A DNA stretch of 60,524 nt from IMG/VR virus record IMGVR_UViG_3300032156_000008, positions 1 to 60,524 of that record; one strand, given 5' to 3'. The translations under genes were made by a program, and so were the position numbers. Under the pieces are notes generated by a model. That model saw only the letters and a list, made by a program, of their open reading frames with translations. It did no database searches and was not told the origin of the DNA. This DNA is from a virus. Shown here piece after piece: positions 1 through 7,970 of the stretch. The stretch's first letter is position 1. Each line of letters opens with the position of its first letter.

Positions 1-126
1 CGATGATGCAGCCGGCGCTCCCGACTCCACCCGTGTAGGCGGTGCCGGACGACATGGCCCCGCCGCCCCCCGCCCCCCTGCCCGCGGCGCCGTTCCCATT
101 GCCCTGAGCGGTCCTCCCGACCCCCC
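1..126. repeat. Terminal direct repeat, left copy (assembly overlap)
   Basis: Bases 1-126 are identical to 60395-60520. The copies then differ by one C in a C run (seven here, six in the right copy). The repeat lies inside the tail-fibre coding sequence, which reads without a break from base 1 into 60394. It is best explained as the overlap of a circular or circularly permuted molecule, not as a true genome end. Confidence 0.9.
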
Positions 127-2485
127 CGCCCCCGAGGGACGAGCCCGCGCCGTTCCCACTCACGGCCACCGTGCCGGAGGCCCGGTACGCCCACGCGCCC
201 CCGGTGCCGCTCCCGTTCAGGTCTCCGTTCGTGGAGACGCCCCCGCCGGCGCCCCCGGCGACGAACGCGACCGAGGTCCCGTAGGTCTGCCCGACCCCGC
301 CGAGGCCCCCGTTCGCGGTCACGGTGGTCCCGCCGACGACGAAGGTCGAGGTGCCCCCCGTGCCCCCCGTGCCCCCGGTGTTGGCCCCGGCGGTCCCCCC
401 GGCCCCACAGGTGTAGGAGTACCCGGTCGACCCCGCCACCGCGAAGAGCTTCTCGGCGTAGCCGCCCGAGCCCCCGCCCCCTCCCGCCGCGGCGTTCGAG
501 GACGACCCCGAGACCCCTCCCCCTCCCCCGCCGGCGGCCATCACCTGAATATAGATCTGCGTGGTCGCGGCCTGAGTGGTGAAGGTCCCGGAGGCGGAGG
601 TGAGAACGGTCACCCCGAGGAGCCGCCCGGCCTGAGAGGCGTGGACGTGGTCCCTCCTCGCGGCGACGAGCTGCGTGCCGGGCGCCGCCGTGCCGAGGGC
701 GGCCGGGTTCGTGTTGTCGAAGATGGGCTTGTCCGTGCGGGCGGTCTCGGCGTTGCCGATCCCGAGGACGCTCAGGAGGCCGGACGCCGGGGCGGTGGCC
801 CTCGGCGAGAGGCCGTGGGCCGTGGTCGAGGCGTTCAGGGTCGTGACGTCCGTCGGCGCCGCCAGCTCGTCCAGCTTGATCGGGTCGCCCCCGCCACTCT
901 TGTGCTGGGCCGCGTGGGTCGAGGCGGCCTTGCCCGCGAGGTCAGTCGTGAGGTTCGTCACGTCGGACTCGGCGTGGGAGTGAGTCGTCGGAGTCCGTGC
1001 GTTCGTGTTCCGTGAGTCGCCGTCGGTGACGAACTTGTTCCCCGACCCGGGCGTGCCCGACGTCCCGGCGAGCGCGGCCTTCTCCCCCGCCGACGGGTCG
1101 TTGGTGCTCGAGTGCGTCGGGTTGTTCAGCGCGAGCTGCGACTCCGTCGCGTTGATGGTCCCAGAGTGCTTGGACGAGCCGTGCGCCTGAGCGGGCGCGT
1201 TCCCCGAGCCGTCGAACCCGTGGACGCTCGACGAGGCCCCGGCGTGGGACGAGATCGCCGTGTCCCTCGCCGAGGGCGTGTCCTTCGCGGCGAGATCAGA
1301 GGTTAGTCCCGTGACGTCGGACTCTGAGTGAGAGTGAGAGGTCGGGGCCTTCCCCGCGAGGTCCGAGGCCAGCCCGGTGACGTCCGACTCCGAGTGAGAG
1401 TGAGACGTCGGGGCCTTGCCCGAGAGGTCGGAGACTAGTCCCGTGACGTCCGACTCCGAGTGGCCGTGGGAGGACGAGGCCTTGCCCGCGAGGTCCGTGA
1501 CGAGGCTGGTGACGTCGGACTCGGGGTGGGTGTGCGGGGAGTACCCGCCGGCGTCGCCCTTGTCCCCCTTGTCTCCCTTCGGCCCGGTCTGACCCTGCGG
1601 CCCGACGTCTCCCTGATCGCCCTCGTCGCCCTTGGGGCCGACGTAGCCCTGCGGGCCGGCGTCTCCCTGATCTCCCTTGTCTCCCTGCGCCCCCGTGGAC
1701 CCGGGCGGACCCTGCGAGCCCGTCTGCCCCGTCTGACCCTGAGCCCCGACGGAGCCCTGATCTCCCTTGTCTCCCTTCGAGCCCGCCTGCCCGGCCGGAC
1801 CCTGCTGACCCGTCTGGCCCGTCTGGCCCGTCTGGCCCTGAGAGCCAGTCTGACTCTGTGGCCCCTGTGAGCCGGTCGGACCCTGAGGACCAACGTAGCC
1901 CTGATTCCCGGGGTCTCCCTTGTCTCCCTTGGGGCCGGGCGCCGTCGAGTCGGCCCCGTCGGCCCCGTCGGCGCCGCGGTCTCCGATCATCCCCTGAGGG
2001 CCGGTCTGGCCCTGAGGGCCGACGGAGCCCGTGCCCCCGCTGGGGCCGACTGCTCCGGGGTCGCCCTTCTGGCCGTCGAACCCCCTCAGACCCTGAGGAC
2101 CCTGATCCCCCCTGTCGCCCTCGGGACCGCGGGCGCCCTCTGGCCCCCGAGGACCCGTAGGACCCTGAGAGCCCTGAGGGCCGACGTCACCCTTACCGCC
2201 CTGAGGACCCTGAGGCCCGTCTGCCCCGAGGGTGCCGTCCCGGCCCATCATCCCCTGCGGCCCGGGCTCGCCCTGAGGCCCGACGGGGCCGGGCGTGGAG
2301 GCGGTGGGGCCGAGCCCGCGCATATATGGCGTGTCGCTCCACCTCTTGCCCTCGCCCATCTTGGCCCTCCTCGTGTCGGTCTCCAGCCCGATCTCCCCCA
2401 TGTCGAGGATCGGGTCGATGTCCGCCCACTGCTGCGCCGTGGCGCAGGAGGCGTCGGGACCGTCCGGCATCGGCGGGACGCTCAT
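1..2485 (-). CDS. Collagen-like tail fibre / receptor-binding protein (C-terminus continues at 60394-60378)
   Basis: Starts with MSVPPMPDGPDAS at ATG 2485 (ATGA overlap with the 38-residue gene upstream). It continues through base 1, which equals 60395, to a TGA at 60378, giving about 833 residues. Domain order: a short N-terminal GEIGLETDT motif also present in the 49781-50788 protein; about 230 residues of collagen-like Gly-X-Y repeats (GPQG, GDKGDKGD); four copies of a 22-residue HSHSESDVTGLxSDLAGK repeat; then a polyglycine-rich C-terminal domain (GGGGGG, GGTGGTGGT) ending GCIIVSEYS. Gly-rich tips of this kind are typical of phage receptor-binding fibres. Role in host attachment is inferred from architecture; the specific receptor is unknown. 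Confidence 0.85.
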   Translation of the reverse strand, partial: MSVPPMPDGPDASCATAQQWADIDPILDMGEIGLETDTRRAKMGEGKRWSDTPYMRGLGPTASTPGPVGPQGEPGPQGMMGRDGTLGADGPQGPQGGKGDVGPQGSQGPTGPRGPEGARGPEGDRGDQGPQGLRGFDGQKGDPGAVGPSGGTGSVGPQGQTGPQGMIGDRGADGADGADSTAPGPKGDKGDPGNQGYVGPQGPTGSQGPQSQTGSQGQTGQTGQTGQQGPAGQAGSKGDKGDQGSVGAQGQTGQTGSQGPPGSTGAQGDKGDQGDAGPQGYVGPKGDEGDQGDVGPQGQTGPKGDKGDKGDAGGYSPHTHPESDVTSLVTDLAGKASSSHGHSESDVTGLVSDLSGKAPTSHSHSESDVTGLASDLAGKAPTSHSHSESDVTGLTSDLAAKDTPSARDTAISSHAGASSSVHGFDGSGNAPAQAHGSSKHSGTINATESQLALNNPTHSSTNDPSAGEKAALAGTSGTPGSGNKFVTDGDSRNTNARTPTTHSHAESDVTNLTTDLAGKAASTHAAQHKSGGGDPIKLDELAAPTDVTTLNASTTAHGLSPRATAPASGLLSVLGIGNAETARTDKPIFDNTNPAALGTAAPGTQLVAARRDHVHASQAGRLLGVTVLTSASGTFTTQAATTQIYIQVMAAGGGGGGVSGSSSNAAAGGGGGSGGYAEKLFAVAGSTGYSYTCGAGGTAGANTGGTGGTGGTSTFVVGGTTVTANGGLGGVGQTYGTSVAFVAGGAGGGVSTNGDLNGSGTGGAWAYRASGTVAVSGNGAGSSLGGGGVGRTAQGNGNGAAGRGAGGGGAMSSGTAYTGGVGSAGCII
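1310..1520 (-). repeat. Tandem 66-bp coding repeats in tail fibre
   Basis: Four consecutive copies of a 22-codon unit encoding SHSHSESDVTGLxSDLAGKAPT variants. Such repeats in fibres normally form a shaft and can expand or contract by recombination. Confidence 0.75.
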
Positions 2486-2598
2486 CGGCGAGCCCTCCTC
2501 TCGCGGGCCTCGTCGGCCTTTTTCTTGGCCTCGGCCTCGCTCTCCTCGTGACCGACAATCTCGATCTCGGCCTCGAATCGCCTGAGATCCCCGGTCAT
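2482..2598 (-). CDS. 38-residue charged peptide between ART-like protein and tail fibre
   Basis: MTGDLRRFEAEIEIVGHEES and onward, ending in a Lys/Arg-rich tail (ADEARERRARR). Both ends use 4-base ATGA overlaps, with the ART-like gene upstream and the tail-fibre gene downstream, which supports real translation by coupling. The protein is acidic in the middle and basic at the end, probably one long helix. No family recognised. Confidence 0.6.
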   Translation of the reverse strand: MTGDLRRFEAEIEIVGHEESEAEAKKKADEARERRARR

Positions 2599-3491
2599 TT
2601 GTGGACCTCCATCGTGAAGACTCGGATGAGGGTGCGTCCCCTCTGCTCCGACCACGCGAACTCCTTGTCCTCTATGGCGACGCATCGCATCCTCGTCCCG
2701 GGGGCCAGAATCATCTCGTGCTCCTCCTCGTCCTTGAATAGACCCCTCGTCCGCCCGTCGCCGACGAGGCGAAGAACCGGGACCTGCACCTCTGTGGGCG
2801 TGGCCTTGCCGAACGTCTGGGCGAACGTCGCGGCCACCGCCGGGGACGTGGTCCACGACTGGAAGGCCTTGTCGTCGCACACGTCCCCGACGCGCATCCT
2901 ATCGAGGAGCTCCCCGCCCTTCGCCCCACCCACGCCTCGGAAGAGCTGGGCGCCCTCGGGGATGGGCGGGGACTTGTCTATCGCCTCGGTCAGGGTGGCG
3001 ATCGCGTCGCTCGTCGACATCTTCCCGGGAGCGGATGGAGGGATCTCCTCACCCTTCCGTCTCCCACGGAGGATGCGGTTCATCCTAAACCCGTCGTAGA
3101 GATACTGACTGACCGCCTCGGCGTGCTCGGGTGAGAGCTCAGTCATGTTAATATTGAAGTCCTCCTCCTGCGACACGGCCATCTCGTCGGCGTCCTCGCT
3201 GAGCGGGCGGAACAGAGCACCGGCGGGCACGGGTGGGGCGCTCCGCCCCGCTCCGCCCCCGCCAGCGGTGAACCGCCCTCTCTCGTCTCTGACCATGTCG
3301 GGGTTGTACGCCTCGTGCCCGGGCTGGAAGACGTGCCGCCTGTCGCCCTCGGCGGGGTCGAGGCCCAGAACCGCGACAAGTCCCGCAGGGGTGGCCGATA
3401 TCTCGTCGTCGTCCTCGGAGTCGGGGTCAGGGATCTTTCTCCAGTCTACCGCGCCCCGCACGCGCCCGTGGTGCACGTCGTAGTCAAGCAT
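2595..3491 (-). CDS. Virion-associated ADP-ribosyltransferase-like protein
   Basis: 298 residues from ATG 3491, overlapping the end of the upstream MuF fusion by 8 bases. Residues 55-79 carry the tag FQPGHEAYNPDMVRDERGRF plus a Gly run, shared with two other head proteins. The C-terminal half matches the R-S-E class of ADP-ribosyltransferases: Arg185 in LFRG, a WTTSP motif at 213-217, and an ExE pair at Glu257/Glu259 in EEEHEMILAPGT. Such domains often accompany MuF proteins and are packaged into virions for injection into the host. The activity and its target are inferred; an alternative is an inactive ART-fold structural domain. Confidence 0.75.
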   Translation of the reverse strand: MLDYDVHHGRVRGAVDWRKIPDPDSEDDDEISATPAGLVAVLGLDPAEGDRRHVFQPGHEAYNPDMVRDERGRFTAGGGGAGRSAPPVPAGALFRPLSEDADEMAVSQEEDFNINMTELSPEHAEAVSQYLYDGFRMNRILRGRRKGEEIPPSAPGKMSTSDAIATLTEAIDKSPPIPEGAQLFRGVGGAKGGELLDRMRVGDVCDDKAFQSWTTSPAVAATFAQTFGKATPTEVQVPVLRLVGDGRTRGLFKDEEEHEMILAPGTRMRCVAIEDKEFAWSEQRGRTLIRVFTMEVHK

Positions 3492-6228
3492 GAGCCGTGT
3501 CCCTCCACCCCGTGAACACCTCGGGGGCGATGTACCTCTGGAGCGCCACGGTCGGGGTATTGCCCAGTCTGGCCGCAACCTCCTTGGCGACGGCCCTCAC
3601 CGACCTCTTGTAGGCCGTCTTGCTCGTGGGCGCCTCCGTGCGGGCGATGATCGACTTGGCGGTCGACGTGCCGAGGTAGGTGCGGAAGTCCTTCGTCTTG
3701 AAGCCCCCGCCGTCGAGGCCGTGGGCGTATTCGGAGAGCTCACTCGGCCCGACGGTGGGGAAGAGCTGCCCGTCGGGTCCGACGGCGCCCGCCCTCTCGA
3801 CGAGCATATCGGCGACGGACTTGTCGCCCACGGGGACGTCGGCGGCGACGCCCTTCTTGCCGACGAACTGGAGGCGGACGCCCGTCTCGGTCTCGACGAC
3901 GTGCCTGCCCTCGAGGGTCGTCGCCCCGTAGGCCCTGACCTCGCCCCTCGTGTCCTTCTCACTACCCGGCCGAATCCCGGTCTCCACGACGAGGGCCATG
4001 AGGTCGGCCCTCTCGCGGAGCTCGGGGTCCTGACGGTCGGCCCGGATCTGGCCGCGGACGCCGTCCATCTTCTCGTCGAGCTCGGAGATCCTCGCGAACT
4101 TCGCCGCCTGCTGCTCCGAGTCGTAGCGCTCGGAGTAGATGTACTGGGTCCGCCCCTTCTTGTCGTGCCCCTTCACGAGGAGATCCCCCTCGGGGTCGGG
4201 GTTGACCACGACGTCCGTCCACGCGGGCGGGATGCCCAGCGACTGGATGTGGGCGGGGGCCGGGGCTCCGTCGGCGGTGACCCACGCCTTGCCCGAGCGC
4301 GTGACGCCCACTGAGGGGCCTCCTCCCGAGGACCACTTGCCGCTCTCGTCGCGGGACATGTCGGGATTGTAGGCCTCGTGACCGGCCTCGAAGACGTGGG
4401 TCTTCTCACTCTTCCACCTCAGCCCCGTCTTGTACTCGAGCCCGCGGGTGGGCGCCCACTCCTTCGTGGCGGCGAGGATCTTCGCGTTGTCGTAGCCTCC
4501 CTCCCCGTGGCCCTTCTCCGCGAGGGCGTATATCTCCTTCTTTGTCGCGGCGAGGAACTTGGGCTTGTCGACGACCTCCATGGTCGCCATCGCCCCGCTC
4601 CTCGTGATCACCGCCATCTTCTCGTAGTAGCCGCGCTCGACCGACTGCTTGAGGCCGTAGATATCGCCCTCGGAGAACGCCGCCGCTGAGTCGGGGTCGT
4701 CCCCGACCTCGCCCGAGTGGCTGTGGACGGAGACGAGGCGCGGCCTCTCCTCGGGCGGGACGCTCTCGAGGTCCTTCCGCGAGTAGATCTTCCCAGACTG
4801 CGGCTCCACGAAGAACTCGGTCGCGGCGGTCGTCTGAGAGCCGAACCCGTGATACAGCCTGCGGGAGTCCTCACCGATCGCTCTGGCGATGCCACCGGCG
4901 AGCGCGCTCCCTCCTGAGGAGAACTTGCCCCTCTCGTCTCGGGACATGTCGGGGTTGAACGCGGGGTGGCCCGGCTGGAACACGCTCTCCTGCGCCGCCC
5001 TGACGACTGGCTTCCCGTCGCACTCGCACTTCGGGTGGACGGGGATCTCGGGGAAGTCGTCGATCGGGTAGATCCCGGGGCCGTAGCCGACGTCGGCCTC
5101 GGCGAGGGCGGCGCAGTCCCCGCAGGCCCTGTCCCCGAGGAGGTACTCCATCAGCTCGACGCCCTCGTCCGCGTATCTCTCCTTCTCTCCGATGTGGACG
5201 AGGCGGGACATCTCCGTCTTGGCGGTCAGCTCGGGGTCGTGCGCCTCCGTGTCGATGACGCCCCGAAGGTCTCTGGCGATCTCGCGGGAGCCCCTGCCCT
5301 CGCGGATGCCCGCCTCGATGGCGTCCACCACGGCCCCTCGGGCCGCGGTCGTTCCGTCTCGGAGCCACGGGGTGAACTCCCCCTGAATCGTCGTGCCGCC
5401 GCGGTTCTCCATGTCGTCGCGATACCTCTGGGCGAAGGCGACGGCCCGAGAGTAGTTCAGCTCCTCATAGTCTGAGCCGAGGCGCACCGCGCCCCTCCTG
5501 TCGCCCGCGAGGTAGGCGTCGATGCCCGCCTTGGCGAGGGTGCGGGCCAGCCCGATCTGGTACTCCTCGAAGGCCATGCCGATCGCCCGCACGGTCTTCG
5601 GGGGGACGAGTCGGCCCGCGTGCGCGTGGTCCCCGAGGACGGAGAGGAGGTCGGAGACGATGCTCGCGCACAGGGCGTGCGAGGACGGGAGCCTCTCGTC
5701 GACGACCCCCATCACGGCGGGGTCGCCCCCAGTCCAGTCGGCGAGCATGCCCGCCTTCATCTCGGGGTGGAACTGGACCGCCATCGCCCTGTCGCGGACC
5801 CAGCCGACCACGCGCCCGCGCCGGTCCCTCCAGACCGCCGTGGCCCCGGGCGGCATCGTGAACGACCAGTCGTGCCACTGAAACACGGAGAACACTCGGC
5901 CCGACGGGTCTCTCACGGAGTCCCACCCATACACTCGATCTCGGACGGTGCGCCCCCCGAGGGCCAGCGAGATCGCCTCGCCCCCGAGGCAGATGCCGAG
6001 GAGCGGCACCCCGAGGGCCACGCAGTCGGTGATGAGCCCCCTCTCGTCGATCGCCCACGGGCGCGTCTCGACGGGCTCCGTGCCTCCCATCAGGATCACG
6101 GCGTCGCCCTGTCGGACGTCGATCGGGAGCTCGCCCTCGTCGGCGCGGACGATGTGGAGGCCGCCCACGAGGTCGGCGATGCGCCCGGGGCCTCCCCCGG
6201 GGGCGTGGGCGACGACGTGGATAGTCAT
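3484..6228 (-). CDS. Four-domain head protein: class I amidotransferase - MuF - JAMM-like - topoisomerase IB
   Basis: 914 residues, ATGA-coupled to the portal gene. (1) Residues 1-185: class I glutamine amidotransferase fold with nucleophile Cys80 in GICLGG and His154/Glu156 in FHPE. (2) About 210-410: MuF/SPP1 gp7 head-morphogenesis domain with the typical CGDC...HPKCEC tail. (3) Linker tag FNPDMSRDERGKFSSGG at 424-440, then a JAMM/DUF4329-like domain with H502, H504, S519 and D522. (4) A second tag at 620-637, then a bacterial-type topoisomerase IB domain: IPPAW, Arg753 in GIRPG, GKKG near 790-793, Arg849 in KDFRT, and Tyr899 in LGNTP...RY. Catalytic residues of the amidotransferase and topoisomerase look intact. 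MuF proteins are minor capsid components, so the extra enzymes are probably packaged with the DNA. The fusion is unusual and could be cleaved at the tags. Confidence 0.85.
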   Translation of the reverse strand: MTIHVVAHAPGGGPGRIADLVGGLHIVRADEGELPIDVRQGDAVILMGGTEPVETRPWAIDERGLITDCVALGVPLLGICLGGEAISLALGGRTVRDRVYGWDSVRDPSGRVFSVFQWHDWSFTMPPGATAVWRDRRGRVVGWVRDRAMAVQFHPEMKAGMLADWTGGDPAVMGVVDERLPSSHALCASIVSDLLSVLGDHAHAGRLVPPKTVRAIGMAFEEYQIGLARTLAKAGIDAYLAGDRRGAVRLGSDYEELNYSRAVAFAQRYRDDMENRGGTTIQGEFTPWLRDGTTAARGAVVDAIEAGIREGRGSREIARDLRGVIDTEAHDPELTAKTEMSRLVHIGEKERYADEGVELMEYLLGDRACGDCAALAEADVGYGPGIYPIDDFPEIPVHPKCECDGKPVVRAAQESVFQPGHPAFNPDMSRDERGKFSSGGSALAGGIARAIGEDSRRLYHGFGSQTTAATEFFVEPQSGKIYSRKDLESVPPEERPRLVSVHSHSGEVGDDPDSAAAFSEGDIYGLKQSVERGYYEKMAVITRSGAMATMEVVDKPKFLAATKKEIYALAEKGHGEGGYDNAKILAATKEWAPTRGLEYKTGLRWKSEKTHVFEAGHEAYNPDMSRDESGKWSSGGGPSVGVTRSGKAWVTADGAPAPAHIQSLGIPPAWTDVVVNPDPEGDLLVKGHDKKGRTQYIYSERYDSEQQAAKFARISELDEKMDGVRGQIRADRQDPELRERADLMALVVETGIRPGSEKDTRGEVRAYGATTLEGRHVVETETGVRLQFVGKKGVAADVPVGDKSVADMLVERAGAVGPDGQLFPTVGPSELSEYAHGLDGGGFKTKDFRTYLGTSTAKSIIARTEAPTSKTAYKRSVRAVAKEVAARLGNTPTVALQRYIAPEVFTGWRDTAHA

Positions 6229-7970
6229 TTCTTCGTGAGCGCCTCCGACACGTCCGAGTAGAGCCTGTCCCTGAGTCGGGCGATGTCGGCCCGCGTCTCG
6301 GCGATCACGCGCTCCTCGACGGACCCGAGCGCCATCGTCCTGAGGGCGTTCTCCCTCTCGGCCTCGAGCTCGCCGTCGGGCTTCGCGGCGGGGTTCTGGG
6401 CTCCCCCGAGCTGGGGCGGTTCCCCGTCCCTCTTCTCGAACAGGGGCTTGCCGTCGGGGCCGAACTGCCCCTGCGGGGGGACGGGCATGCCCGTCGTCTT
6501 GACCTTGTTCCAGAACTCGGCGTTCTTCAGGAGGTAGGCCTCGACGGCGTCGTCGCCCTCCCCGTAGAGGTCCTCGGGGATGTCGATCTCGAAGTCGAGC
6601 TTCTCGAGGAGCTGGAGCGGGGGCGCCACGCCGGACAGGAGGGCCGTCGCCGCCTGCTTGATGCGGAGATCAGACTTGTCGACCTCGGCGGTCGGGAACT
6701 CGATGATCGCGTAGTAGCCCTCGTAGCCGTTCGCGTCGAGGTAGTACTGGGGGACGCGGCTCCACTCTCGGCTGAGCCACCCGCGCATCGCCTCGACGTA
6801 TGTGTGGTAGAGCCCCGTCGCGCCCACGGAGGAGCCGAGGGTCGACTGGTTCGGCTGGACGCTCTCCTTCGGGCTGAAGTAGTCGACGATGACCTGATTG
6901 AGCGCCTGCACCGTCTGGAGCCCGACGCTCTCGGAGCTCGACGTGTCGCCGAAGTTCACGGTCTCGACGGTCATGTTGGGGCGGAGGACGTAGCGGTTGT
7001 CCTTGCTCGCGTACTGGAGGATGGTGTTCGCGTAGTCGATGTCGCTCACGTAGCCGTTGACGGCGGACGGCCCCTGCGGGTTCTCGACCTTGATGAAGAA
7101 CCACGGCGCCCCCTTGCGGTTGACATACTGCATGTGCGAGTTGATCGAGTAGGTCATCATCTCGCAGAGGGGGATGATGGGCTTGCAGATGGGCTCGCCC
7201 GCGAGCTCGTGGCCGATCGGGTCGCGGAGCCAGAAGAGGGACTCCGAGTCGAGCATCTGCGGGTAGAAGTTGAAGACCGACTGACGCTGCCAGAACTCCA
7301 TCTGGCCCGTGTTCAGGCCCGTCGTGGGATCGCGCGCGAGGGTCACGCCCTGTAGCACGGGGGAGAACACGAGGGGCTGGCCGATCGGTGGGTAGTCGAA
7401 GGAGTGGGCGGGCAGCCTGACGAGGGCCTTCAGGGCGAGCTCGTTCCCCTCCCTCTTCCACTCCCACGAGAAGATGCCCATGCCGTAGCCGAAGACGTCG
7501 GCGAAGGAGAAGCGCATCTTCCTGACGAGGTCCACCCTCGGGTCGACGAACATCATACGGTGCAGCCTGCGCTGGATCTTGGACGCCGTCTGGTCGACCT
7601 CCCCCTCCTCGCTCACGATCTTCAGCCTGATGCGGAGGTCGGGCGTCTCGGAGAAGACCATGTTCATCTGCTTGACGAGGACGCCCTTCATCGCCCAGTG
7701 GTTCAGGAGGTTGTAGATCTTGTGCGCCGTGACCTCCTCGTTCAGCTGGAGCCACGAGACGAAGCTATACTGCGGCAGAAACGACGGGACGTAGTAGACG
7801 CCCTCGAGGCCCGTCTTGCTCGTCGGGGCCAGTGGGCTGGCGTCCGTGTCGCTCATGTTCTGTGGCAGCGCCGTCGTGAACCCCGGCACGTGCGTCGCGG
7901 GGACCATCGCCCTCGCGCTCACCCTCGACGTCAGCCTCGACACGCCGACGTCCCTCTCATCCTTTCTCAT
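6225..7970 (-). CDS. Portal protein
   Basis: 581 residues, between TerL (ATGA overlap) and the MuF fusion, the normal portal position. The protein has the mixed alpha/beta body and size of DUF935/SPP1-type portals, with a conserved-looking core (LLNHWAMKGVLVKQMNMVF, VDLVRKMRFSFADVFGYGMG, ISWEWKR-type segments) and an acidic, proline-rich C-terminal region followed by a helical tail. It would form the dodecameric ring at the DNA-entry vertex. The assignment rests on gene order and overall composition more than on a single motif. Confidence 0.8.
   Translation of the reverse strand: MRKDERDVGVSRLTSRVSARAMVPATHVPGFTTALPQNMSDTDASPLAPTSKTGLEGVYYVPSFLPQYSFVSWLQLNEEVTAHKIYNLLNHWAMKGVLVKQMNMVFSETPDLRIRLKIVSEEGEVDQTASKIQRRLHRMMFVDPRVDLVRKMRFSFADVFGYGMGIFSWEWKREGNELALKALVRLPAHSFDYPPIGQPLVFSPVLQGVTLARDPTTGLNTGQMEFWQRQSVFNFYPQMLDSESLFWLRDPIGHELAGEPICKPIIPLCEMMTYSINSHMQYVNRKGAPWFFIKVENPQGPSAVNGYVSDIDYANTILQYASKDNRYVLRPNMTVETVNFGDTSSSESVGLQTVQALNQVIVDYFSPKESVQPNQSTLGSSVGATGLYHTYVEAMRGWLSREWSRVPQYYLDANGYEGYYAIIEFPTAEVDKSDLRIKQAATALLSGVAPPLQLLEKLDFEIDIPEDLYGEGDDAVEAYLLKNAEFWNKVKTTGMPVPPQGQFGPDGKPLFEKRDGEPPQLGGAQNPAAKPDGELEAERENALRTMALGSVEERVIAETRADIARLRDRLYSDVSEALTKK

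Noticed and set aside
1-126. True direct terminal repeats of a linear genome
   Set aside because: The repeat lies within one continuous gene and is of a length typical of assembly k-mer overlap.
1297-1530. CRISPR-like array
   Set aside because: The regular repeats are coding tandem repeats of the fibre with no unique spacers.
1435-1893. 152-codon minus-strand frame of Arg-rich repeats
   Set aside because: Out-of-frame reading of the collagen-like repeats of the tail fibre.
3484-4400. Tyrosine integrase
   Set aside because: The C-terminal domain has the topoisomerase IB order (IPPAW, GIRPG, GKKG, KDFRT, LGNTP...Y); with no attachment site it is not an integrase.
3484-6228. Amidotransferase domain as a partner for archaeosine synthesis
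   Set aside because: It is a class I (Cys-His-Glu) domain fused to a capsid protein, unlike Gat-QueC, and there is no QueC or ArcS.
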